From Helicobacteraceae bacterium (GTDB taxonomy: Bacteria > Campylobacterota > Campylobacteria > Campylobacterales > Helicobacteraceae): a stretch of DNA of 30,040 nt. Made by a program: the position numbers and the translations under genes. The stretch is from NCBI GenBank assembly GCA_029258405.1, contig JARHYY010000033.1:1-30040 (forward strand), in the 5' to 3' direction. The notes under the pieces were generated by a model. That model searched no databases. It was not told where the DNA came from and saw nothing but the letters and a program-made list of their open reading frames with translations. The first letter of the stretch is position 1. Every line of letters starts with the position of its first letter. Of this stretch, positions 1 through 6,933 are shown piece by piece.

Positions 1-10
1 AATCCATAAG

Positions 11-43
11 AATCTATATGAAACTTTTTGTTTCATATAGATT
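11..43 (+). terminator. Perfect 14-bp stem-loop, possible terminator
   Basis: AATCTATATGAAAC (11-24) and GTTTCATATAGATT (30-43) are exact reverse complements around a 5-T loop. The plus strand continues with GTATTATTTGTTTT, a weak T-rich tail, so it could terminate a plus-strand gene lying left of the window. The stem is AT-rich, and no such gene is visible to confirm the role. Confidence 0.45.
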
Positions 44-177
44 GTATTATTTGTTTTATATGTTATATTATTCTTGTTCTTATAGTGGGTGTATTTTATG
101 CTCTGTTTATCACTATATCTCAACTCGTCTTATTGGCATAAATATGTAATGAGATAAGGAATTGCATATATATTTTA

Positions 178-440
178 TGAGCTCATCAATATAAAGATTG
201 TATATTATTTAGTCTTATTATGAGCTTCTACGCTTTTACTTCCCTTATTATTCTTTATATTCCTATATGCTAGTAGTATGTTATTCTCATCACATCTTAA
301 AGGTAAAGTTTTTAAAGTTTATATGAGCTTAGGTGATACAACTTATCTTGTATTTCTTGAATGTTGTAGTATTTAGAGTTTCTTAGGCTCTGAATTTTTA
401 CCATTTTATTTAAGCCATTATGTGATTCTTTATTTAGGCA
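178..440 (-). pseudogene. Decayed N-terminal fragment of a group II intron-type reverse transcriptase (copy 1)
   Basis: Read on the minus strand, 434-315 translates to a segment containing LRNSKYYNIQEIQDKLY and then stops. After a frame change, 300-208 gives DENNILLAYRNIKNNKGSKS followed by HNKTK and a stop. From memory, the order LRN.eYY.mQ..fD.LY, then .ENILLAYRNIK.NKGSKT.G.D..TI, is the characteristic start of bacterial group II intron reverse transcriptase/maturases. The catalytic fingers and palm (YADD box), maturase and endonuclease parts are absent: nothing like them follows down to base 1. The fragment has at least one frameshift and stops, so it is a relic. A second copy lies at about 29392-29635. 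Family assignment is by recalled motif only. Confidence 0.6.
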
Positions 441-848
441 AAAATGATAATTTAAAATTATGACAGGCTGTGCCAAGTGCTTATATATTAAAATATTTGT
501 GTAGTTTGAGATGAGCTAGGGATAATATCAAAGGGTTGGGTGTCACTAAAAAGTAAGATTTATGAAACGCATTGAGATAAAAGGATAAGGAGCATAGACT
601 CACAACAAGATAATAACATATATAATTTCTTACGATTAATAATCTCTTACAATATGTAAATCTCATTGATTCTCAAGCATAAGTATTAAGCTCTTATATA
701 AGAGTAGAGCTAAAAACCTAGCAATCAAATACATTAAAAAGAACAATAAGGGGTTGTGCTAAAGAGCAAATACTTCTAAAAAGAGTATAAGCCTTTGCAT
801 GAATGAGGAATCTCTATAAAAAGATTCTTTATTTATCATATTAAATAA

Positions 849-866
849 AAGGAACAATATTTGCTT
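849..866 (+). promoter_or_regulatory. Sigma-54 (RpoN) promoter
   Basis: AGGAACAATATTTGCTT has the GG (851-852) and GC (863-864) dinucleotides at the exact sigma-54 spacing. It matches the epsilonproteobacterial form GGAAC-N5-TTTGCTT, known from the flagellar hook and FlaB genes of Helicobacter and Campylobacter. Transcription would begin near 875, leaving a short leader with the Shine-Dalgarno AAGGA (888-892) before the ATG at 898. Confidence 0.75.
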
Positions 867-897
867 TCAACTCTTCAAATTAATATTAAGGACAAAT

Positions 898-1329
898 ATG
901 ATTGATTCTATTCGTAACCCAATATCACAACCAGCCAATACACATCATCACAAAAACAATAAAAATGCTGCTATTAAAGATTCTTTGTTACAACCATTGA
1001 AGCCACAAAAACAAGTAGAGCCTATTACACATGAACATGAGGAAGAGGAAGAAGAATCAAAACCAAAAAGAGAAACTTATGGTTTGCCTTTATTAGAACT
1101 CATGACTGATTCTGAATATGCTGCATTTGAACGAATCACAGCCAATATGTCATATAGTCAAAAAATTATGTCAGCACAATCTCTCTATCGCTTGACAACT
1201 TTCCAGCTTGCTGAAGGAGCAAATTATCCAAAAGAGATGAAGAATGGCTATGGGAGCACCATTAATTTTGGTGATAAGTTCAATAAGGCTGTGTTATGGG
1301 GTGATGTTTCTTTAGATAAAAGAAGCTAA
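898..1329 (+). CDS. Uncharacterised 143-aa protein, probable RpoN-regulon (flagellar) member
   Basis: I do not recognise a family. The N-terminal 60 residues look disordered: they are rich in N, H, K and P, with a run of six glutamates (48-53). The C-terminal part (about 61-136) looks folded and helical, with SYSQKIMSAQSLYRLTTF and a short GYGSTINFGDKFNKAV stretch. There is no signal peptide or membrane segment, so it is probably cytoplasmic. The start is supported by AAGGA 5 nt upstream of ATG. The strong sigma-54 promoter in front suggests co-expression with hook and late-basal-body genes, where epsilonproteobacteria also have several small unknown proteins. It ends 5 nt from the convergent proA with no hairpin between them. 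A flagellar role is inferred from the promoter only. Confidence 0.75.
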   Translation: MIDSIRNPISQPANTHHHKNNKNAAIKDSLLQPLKPQKQVEPITHEHEEEEEESKPKRETYGLPLLELMTDSEYAAFERITANMSYSQKIMSAQSLYRLTTFQLAEGANYPKEMKNGYGSTINFGDKFNKAVLWGDVSLDKRS

Positions 1330-1334
1330 AGATA

Positions 1335-2576
1335 TTACATTCTTATCTGACCTTGTCCTCTTATTTTAAACTTATATGTAGTGAGCTCATTAAGCCCCAT
1401 AGGTCCTCTTACATGAAGTTTTCCTGTGGCAATGCCCATCTCTGCACCAAAACCAAATTCTCCACCATCGCTAAAACGGGTGGAGGCATTGACATATACA
1501 CATGCTGAATCAACTTTATCTAAAAAATATTCAGCCATTTTATAATTATCTGTAACAATAGCATCAGAATGATGAGAGCCAAAAGAATTGATATGCTCTA
1601 TTGCTTCATCAATATTTTCTACCACTCGTACATTAAGAATATTATCGCCATATTCAGTATAATAATTTTCATCATGAGCTAAATGTGCTTTAAAAATATT
1701 TATAGCTCTATCACAAGCATAAATAATTGTGCCTTTATCCTCAAGTGAAGGTTTTAAAAAGCTTAAAAATTCTTCAAAAATCAGAGAATCAACCAATAGG
1801 GTTTCAATGGCATTGCATACTGATGGTCGTTGTGTTTTAGCATTAATGGCTATATTGACTGCTTGGGAAAAATCTGCATCACTATGCACATACAAATGGC
1901 ATACACCTTTATCATGTTTAATAACAGGGATTTGTGAATGCTTGCTTACATACTGCACAAGCTCTGTTCCACCTCTAGGTATAACAACATCAATAATATC
2001 ATTCATGCTCAAAATAGCATCCATCTCTTCTCGTGTTTCTGCCATATATACTAATGATGCGGGCAAGCAATGCCGCTCTAAAACATCATGAAATATTTTT
2101 ACAATGGCTCTATTGCTTCTTATTGTTTCTTTTCCGCCTTTCAAAACAATGCCATTGCCACTTTTAAGACAAAGAGCCGCTGTATCGCTTGTAACATTTG
2201 GGCGAGATTCATAAATGATAGCCACCACACCTAAGGGCACAGTTACTTTTTCAACTCTAATTCCGCTAGGTGCATTAAAGCCATCAAGCACGTGCCCTAA
2301 TGGATCTTTAAGTAAAGCAATAGCCTCTACACTCTGTGCCATATTTTGTATTTTAGCTGGGGTAAGGCTTAAGCGTTCTAGCATTGATGAATGTATATCC
2401 ATCTTTTTTACCTCACTGACATCATAAGCATTTGCTTCTAAAATAAGAGTTTGATTTTCAAGAATTAACCGACTTATATCTTTAAGTATCTCTTCTCTTT
2501 GAGCAGCATTGAGCCCTAAAAGTATTGAAGTGCTTTCTTTGACTTTTTTTATTTCTCTATATATATGGTTATTCAT
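1335..2576 (-). CDS. proA: Gamma-glutamyl phosphate reductase (glutamate-5-semialdehyde dehydrogenase)
   Basis: ProA reduces gamma-glutamyl phosphate to glutamate-5-semialdehyde with NADPH, the second step of proline synthesis in the cytoplasm. At 413 aa it has the usual family length. The catalytic cysteine is Cys254 in RPSVCNAIETLL. Other typical stretches are the IYESRPNVTSDTAALCLKSGN region (about 122-142), the GNGIVLKGGKE segment and the C-terminal EFGFGAEMGIATGKLHVRGPMG. It starts 1 nt after the ispG stop, so the two are probably co-transcribed and translationally coupled. ProB, its partner kinase, is not in the window. Confidence 0.95.
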   Translation of the reverse strand: MNNHIYREIKKVKESTSILLGLNAAQREEILKDISRLILENQTLILEANAYDVSEVKKMDIHSSMLERLSLTPAKIQNMAQSVEAIALLKDPLGHVLDGFNAPSGIRVEKVTVPLGVVAIIYESRPNVTSDTAALCLKSGNGIVLKGGKETIRSNRAIVKIFHDVLERHCLPASLVYMAETREEMDAILSMNDIIDVVIPRGGTELVQYVSKHSQIPVIKHDKGVCHLYVHSDADFSQAVNIAINAKTQRPSVCNAIETLLVDSLIFEEFLSFLKPSLEDKGTIIYACDRAINIFKAHLAHDENYYTEYGDNILNVRVVENIDEAIEHINSFGSHHSDAIVTDNYKMAEYFLDKVDSACVYVNASTRFSDGGEFGFGAEMGIATGKLHVRGPMGLNELTTYKFKIRGQGQIRM

Positions 2577-2577
2577 G

Positions 2578-3657
2578 TTATCTCTCTTTTAAATTCTCAA
2601 AATATTCTGCATCAGCTTTTTGAACTTCTTCAACAAATTTTTCTACCAATTCATCACCTTCGAGTTTGCAAAGGACTTCACCTTTTTTAATGATAAGCCC
2701 GCTACCTTTTCCAAAGGCAATAGCAATATCGGCATGCTTTGCTTCGCCTAAGGCATTAACTGCACAACCCATAACAGAAAGCTGCAAAGGCGATTTAATA
2801 TGTATAAGTTTTTTTTTGATTTTTTCTAAAGAAGTTACTAAATCTGCCTCAATTCTCCCACATGTAGGACATGAAATATAATAGATACCCTCTTTTTGCC
2901 TTCCAGAAAATCGCAGAATAGATCGAGCTACTTCAACTTCTTTTTCAAGCTCTCCTGTAATAGAAACCCTTAAAGTATCACCAATGCCTTCCATAAGCAA
3001 CATGCCTAAAGCCATAGAACTCTTTATGGCAGAATCAAAAAGAGTGCCTGCTTCTGTAACTCCTAAATGAAATGGATAGGGCACTAATGGTCTTAGCAAT
3101 CTATATGCCTCTACTGTTCGCTCAACATCACTTGCCTTTAATGATATTTTAATGTGTTCAAACCCGAAATCTTCTAAGAGTTTTATATTATATAATGCTG
3201 ATTGAACCATTCCCTCGGCACTTGCTCCATACTTCCTCTCAAACTGTTTTTCAAGGCTTCCTGCATTAACACCTATGCGAATAGGAATTTTATATTCTCG
3301 ACAAGCCTCAACCACAGCTTTAATCTTTAAAGCAGAACCAATATTGCCCGGATTTATACGAATACAATCAACATAAGGAGCTGACATAAGGGCAAGTTTA
3401 TGGCGGAAATGAATATCTGCTATCAAGGGAATACGCACAACTTGACGCAATTCTTTTAAAGCTAAAGCATCTTTTGAATCACTAACGGCAACACGAACAA
3501 TATCACAACCAGCTAATTGCAAGCGATCAATTTGTTCCTTTGTCGCTTGCACATCAGCAGTTTTAGTATAAGTCATTGATTGTACAGAAACAGGTGAATC
3601 ACCACCTACTGGTACAGAGCCAACATAAATTTGCTTTGTTTCTTTTCTTTTTTGCAT
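2578..3657 (-). CDS. ispG: 4-hydroxy-3-methylbut-2-enyl diphosphate synthase (IspG/GcpE)
   Basis: IspG performs the penultimate step of the non-mevalonate isoprenoid pathway, converting MEcPP to HMBPP with a [4Fe-4S] cluster. The 359-aa protein has the N-terminal TIM-barrel landmarks (VGGDSPVSVQSMTYTKT near 17-33, INPGNIG at 101-107) and the C-terminal cluster ligands Cys263, Cys266 (SCPTCGR), Cys298 (MGCAVN) and Glu305. This is the compact bacterial form without the extra domain of plant enzymes. The start has only a weak ribosome-binding site (TGGAC). A 9-base A tract in the coding strand (2819-2827) encodes lysines. It is first in a two-gene unit with proA and divergent from the receiver gene at 3886. 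Confidence 0.96.
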   Translation of the reverse strand: MQKRKETKQIYVGSVPVGGDSPVSVQSMTYTKTADVQATKEQIDRLQLAGCDIVRVAVSDSKDALALKELRQVVRIPLIADIHFRHKLALMSAPYVDCIRINPGNIGSALKIKAVVEACREYKIPIRIGVNAGSLEKQFERKYGASAEGMVQSALYNIKLLEDFGFEHIKISLKASDVERTVEAYRLLRPLVPYPFHLGVTEAGTLFDSAIKSSMALGMLLMEGIGDTLRVSITGELEKEVEVARSILRFSGRQKEGIYYISCPTCGRIEADLVTSLEKIKKKLIHIKSPLQLSVMGCAVNALGEAKHADIAIAFGKGSGLIIKKGEVLCKLEGDELVEKFVEEVQKADAEYFENLKER

Positions 3658-3704
3658 AGCATGTCCATTAATACTAAAAATTTCTTGTCGATATATATAA
3701 GATT

Positions 3705-3710
3705 ATCATA
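3705..3710 (-). promoter_or_regulatory. Candidate -10 box for ispG-proA
   Basis: TATGAT on the minus strand lies about 48 nt upstream of the ispG start, in the 228-nt divergent spacer. No good -35 is present, which is usual for Helicobacter housekeeping promoters. Position and box are the only evidence. Confidence 0.4.
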
Positions 3711-3853
3711 GCGAAAATTTTTAAAATTATTGATAAAGATAAGAAAAACAACATACAAAATAATCTTAAACATAAGAAATTTAAGTTATAATTTTATGAA
3801 TGAATGTTTGTTTTTTTGTAAAGCTTTCATATTTTTAAACAAAATTTTGCATT

Positions 3854-3859
3854 TATAAT
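3854..3859 (+). promoter_or_regulatory. Candidate -10 box for the receiver/propeller genes
   Basis: A perfect TATAAT lies 26 nt upstream of the ATG at 3886, preceded by T-rich sequence as in Helicobacter vegetative promoters that lack a -35. A start near 3866 would leave a 20-nt leader containing AAGGAG (3875-3880). Confidence 0.55.
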
Positions 3860-3885
3860 ATATCTCAAGACTACAAGGAGCGTGC

Positions 3886-4317
3886 ATGTCAATTACCTCA
3901 AAGCAGACACTTTTTGAACTTAAATTACTTTATGCAGAAGATGACAAAAGTGTGCAAGAGATTATGAAAAAAATCTTAAGTAACCGCTTTAAAGATATTA
4001 TATGTGTTTGCGATGGGCAAGAAGCCTTAGAAATTTATTCACAAGAGTGTATAGACCTAATGATTATAGATATGGACATGCCTCGTTTAAATGGTTTAGA
4101 TTTTTGCAGAATCGTACGAGAAAGTAATGATGATATTCCCATAATGATGCTTACAGCATTTAACCAAACTGAATACCTCATAGAAGCATTACAAATTGGA
4201 ATTGATCGCTTTTTATTTAAACCTATTAAAACTAGCACCTTAGATAAACAACTTAAAACCTTAGTAAAGAGAGCCTTTTTGCTTAAAAATGAGGCTTTAA
4301 ATGGAGTAGCAATATGA
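3886..4317 (+). CDS. Stand-alone response-regulator receiver protein
   Basis: This is a 143-aa single receiver domain with no output domain. The acidic pocket is Glu18-Asp19-Asp20, the phosphoacceptor is Asp62 (IDMDMP, four before Pro66), and the switch residues are Thr90 and Lys112 (FKP). All residues needed for phosphotransfer are present, so it probably acts by protein-protein contact, like CheY-type regulators. The start follows AAGGAG with 5-nt spacing. The last four bases (ATGA) overlap the start of the 738-aa propeller protein, so the pair is translationally coupled and the propeller protein is the obvious candidate partner. The cognate kinase is not in the window. It is not recognisably CheY1 or CheY2. 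Confidence 0.9.
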   Translation: MSITSKQTLFELKLLYAEDDKSVQEIMKKILSNRFKDIICVCDGQEALEIYSQECIDLMIIDMDMPRLNGLDFCRIVRESNDDIPIMMLTAFNQTEYLIEALQIGIDRFLFKPIKTSTLDKQLKTLVKRAFLLKNEALNGVAI

Positions 4318-6530
4318 TACCTCTTTTACATCGAACAAGGGTTAATGGAAGTGTTGTAAGTTGCACGATTACAAATGATAAAATTTTAATTCTCGATAAT
4401 TTATATCATTTTTATGAATTAGATGCTTCTGATATCTCTTTTACCAAAAGTGTTCAACTATTCAAAGATAAAGAGCCTCGCCATAAATTTACTCATGCTA
4501 TCTCAAGTTCTACACAAAACTTTCTTTTTATTGCACAAAGCAATAGCTCTATTGGTGTCGTTCTCAAAGACGATGAAAATGTACAAAAAGTAACAACACT
4601 GCAATGGCATAAAGCTAATATCAGCTCATCAAAATTTTCACATAATGGACAATACCTTGCAACAGGTGGGGAAGATGGAAAAACATTCATATTTCAGCTC
4701 CCCCTCTTTAGACTTACTGCCTCCCTCCCTCCTCGCCCAGACTATATATCAGCAATAATATTTGACTCCACAGGAACGAAGCTAGCAGTAGCAGGATTTG
4801 ATGGGGCAATCACTGTTTTAGATATAGAACGCAATTTTATTCTCGCTACATTTGAGATTGAAACAGTAGTTGAAGATGGAGCATTCATTGAACATGGCAA
4901 AAAAATATTTTTTGCATGCAAAAATGGAAATATAGGAACATACAATCTTGAAACAGAAGAGCTTTTTTTAAAAGAAGTTTCCAAGGAATGGTTTACAAGA
5001 TTAAAACTTACAGCAGATAGAAGATTTGCCATTATAGGCACAAAGGCAAACTTTCTTTACATTATTCGCTTAGAAGATTTAGAGGTGCTCAATGTTCTTG
5101 TTTTAGAGCATAATGGTATATCAGCCATAGACCTTAGTATCGATAAATGTGTGCTAGGCTATATAGATGGATATATAGAGTTTTATAACACACAGAAATC
5201 TCTTGATGTTTTTGAAAGCCTTATAGAAGAGGGTAATTTATTTGAAGCCATCAAGCTCACCAAAGAAGAAAATATTTTTTTAAGCTTAATGCCTGTTTAT
5301 ACAACAGCCATTGAAAAACAATGGAAAATTACTCTTAAAGAAGCAATAGATCTTCTTGCCACTAATAAATTTCAAGAAGCGATGAATTTAGTATATCCCT
5401 TTATGGACGATAAAGCAAAAAAGGCTGAATTTAGCCAATATGCTCAACAAATTGAAGCTGTGGCAAAGTTTTGTGATGCTTGGGAATCAAGAGATGTACA
5501 AACCGCCTATAAAATTGCTGAACAATCGCCAGAAGTACGCAAACTCCCATTTTATGACTTGCTTGAAGAGTATTTTTTGCAATTGTTTAATGCGGCAAAA
5601 AAGCTGCTTATTCTTGATTCTAATGCAAATATGCCCAAGGCTCAAGCACTTTTAAAGCCATTTCTCAATGTAAAAAGCAAAAAAGATATGGCACATTCTT
5701 TACTTAAAGACTGCAAAAAATTTCAAGAAGCAGATGCCTTACTGAAAGAAAGAAAATTTGCTGATTTTTTTTCTTTAGCAGAGAAGCACCCTGTATTAAA
5801 ACAAACCAACACTTATGATAAAGCCATGCATATTATTCCGCAAGTCATAGATAGAGTCAATCAACTTATGGCAAATAAACAATATGAAAAAGCACTTGAA
5901 TTATCCACTTTTCTCTCCACGCTAGCACCTTTTAAAGAAGTAGGGAATGAAAATATACGCTTAATCGAAAATCAAAAAACCTTTCTTGAAACTGTCAAAG
6001 CAAAAGATCTCAAAAAAGCTTATGAGCTTGCCACTCAAGAACCAAAACTCCAAGCCTTACCAGAGTATTCCGCATTAAATGTAGAATTTAAAAAAATCGC
6101 TCATGAGGCAAGTGATCTGGCAGGAGATGGGCATACAAGTAATGTGATAGATCTTTTACGCCCTTATTTTGAAGTTATATATTGGCAGGAAAAGATAGCC
6201 TCTATTATTAAAGTATCATATCTGTATGAATTAAGTAATGCTGCACAAAATAAAGCAGCATACAATGATGTAAATTGGAAAAAATCTATACAAATATATT
6301 TAGATCGTTTTGGACTTGATGAGGAAATATCTCGTATATGTGAAATTAGAGGACTTATGGAGCATATTACTGATACAGACAAAGGGAATCCAAAGGGCTA
6401 TAAAGACCTTCCATATACCTCAAGCATACTTATGAGAGATACAGAAACAAGCTTTGATGGAACAAATAGCATAAGCAGTACTTCAGAAGTTGATATTGAT
6501 GCACTTTTAGAAGAAGCAAATCGATCGTAA
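4314..6530 (+). CDS. Beta-propeller (WD40-like) plus helical-repeat protein, 738 aa
   Basis: I see two architectures. Residues 1 to about 293 are beta-rich with WD40-like blades: SSSKFSHNGQYLATGGEDGKTF (105-126) and SAIIFDSTGTKLAVAGFDGA (146-165) show the repeating pattern, with less regular blades after them. From about 297 to 680 the protein is helical with internal repeats: RDVQTAYKIAEQSPEVRKLP (393-412) closely resembles KDLKKAYELATQEPKLQALP (564-583), and looser copies begin near 302, 348, 478 and 520. The tail (690-738) is Ser/Thr-rich and looks flexible. There is no signal peptide or membrane segment, so it is probably cytoplasmic. The start overlaps the receiver gene (ATGA). Function is unknown; a scaffold bound by the receiver is an inference. 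Confidence 0.85.
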   Translation: MIPLLHRTRVNGSVVSCTITNDKILILDNLYHFYELDASDISFTKSVQLFKDKEPRHKFTHAISSSTQNFLFIAQSNSSIGVVLKDDENVQKVTTLQWHKANISSSKFSHNGQYLATGGEDGKTFIFQLPLFRLTASLPPRPDYISAIIFDSTGTKLAVAGFDGAITVLDIERNFILATFEIETVVEDGAFIEHGKKIFFACKNGNIGTYNLETEELFLKEVSKEWFTRLKLTADRRFAIIGTKANFLYIIRLEDLEVLNVLVLEHNGISAIDLSIDKCVLGYIDGYIEFYNTQKSLDVFESLIEEGNLFEAIKLTKEENIFLSLMPVYTTAIEKQWKITLKEAIDLLATNKFQEAMNLVYPFMDDKAKKAEFSQYAQQIEAVAKFCDAWESRDVQTAYKIAEQSPEVRKLPFYDLLEEYFLQLFNAAKKLLILDSNANMPKAQALLKPFLNVKSKKDMAHSLLKDCKKFQEADALLKERKFADFFSLAEKHPVLKQTNTYDKAMHIIPQVIDRVNQLMANKQYEKALELSTFLSTLAPFKEVGNENIRLIENQKTFLETVKAKDLKKAYELATQEPKLQALPEYSALNVEFKKIAHEASDLAGDGHTSNVIDLLRPYFEVIYWQEKIASIIKVSYLYELSNAAQNKAAYNDVNWKKSIQIYLDRFGLDEEISRICEIRGLMEHITDTDKGNPKGYKDLPYTSSILMRDTETSFDGTNSISSTSEVDIDALLEEANRS

Positions 6531-6543
6531 TAAAGGAGTAATC

Positions 6544-6933
6544 ATGAATATTTTTGAAAAAATTGTCGCTGGAGAGATACCATGCAATAAGGTTCATGAA
6601 AATGAACATTATCTAGCATTTCATGACATCAACCCAAAAGCCCCCATTCACATTTTAGCTATTCCAAAAAAATGTGTTAAAAATTTTCAGAGTGCATCTC
6701 CAGAGGTAGTGGCTGGATTGACACTTTTTATTCAAGAGGTGGCAAAAAAAATAGGGCTTGATAAAAATGGTTATCGCATTATCAGTAACATAGGGTATGA
6801 TGGGGGACAAGAGGTCCCACATCTCCATTTTCACATTTTAGGTGGTGGGCGGTTATGCTGGGGTGATTTGAGAGAAACAGGGGCACATACATCTCATTTG
6901 CCAAAAGATAATGAGAGCAAAAAGAATCTCTAA
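6544..6933 (+). CDS. HIT-family nucleotide hydrolase (HinT-like)
   Basis: This 129-aa protein belongs to the histidine-triad family, which hydrolyses nucleoside phosphoramidates and related adducts. The triad HLHFHIL (His93, His95, His97) and the N-terminal FEKIVAGEIPCNKVHE segment are canonical. The C-terminus after the LGGGRLCWG segment is longer than in most HinT proteins and is polar (KDNESKKNL). It starts 13 nt after the propeller gene with AAAGGAG ahead of ATG, so it is probably last in that unit. The 3' end overlaps the convergent copper ATPase gene by 4 nt, leaving no room for a conventional terminator between them. Confidence 0.93.
   Translation: MNIFEKIVAGEIPCNKVHENEHYLAFHDINPKAPIHILAIPKKCVKNFQSASPEVVAGLTLFIQEVAKKIGLDKNGYRIISNIGYDGGQEVPHLHFHILGGGRLCWGDLRETGAHTSHLPKDNESKKNL

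Larger units (their letters stand above)
1..897. other. Gene-poor region before the first gene
   Basis: No convincing intact gene lies here. It contains a 14-bp stem-loop (11-43), a decayed reverse-transcriptase-like fragment on the minus strand (about 178-440), and a sigma-54 promoter (849-866). The stretch 441-848 is AT-rich. Its only longer open frame (minus, 481-666) has no Shine-Dalgarno sequence and reads as low-complexity hydrophobic sequence, so I do not call it. No tRNA or rRNA signature was seen. Confidence 0.7.

Noticed and set aside
481..666. Minus-strand open frame of 61 codons
   Set aside because: No ribosome-binding site, low-complexity hydrophobic composition and no family resemblance; it sits in relic-containing intergenic DNA.
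2819..2827. Nine-base A/T run within ispG as a phase-variation switch
   Set aside because: It encodes lysines in an essential gene, and A/T runs of this size are common in AT-rich Helicobacter DNA.
3658..3885. Possible Fur or NikR operator in the ispG/receiver spacer
   Set aside because: AT-rich pieces such as ATTATTGATAAAG are present but no convincing full dyad; composition alone explains them.
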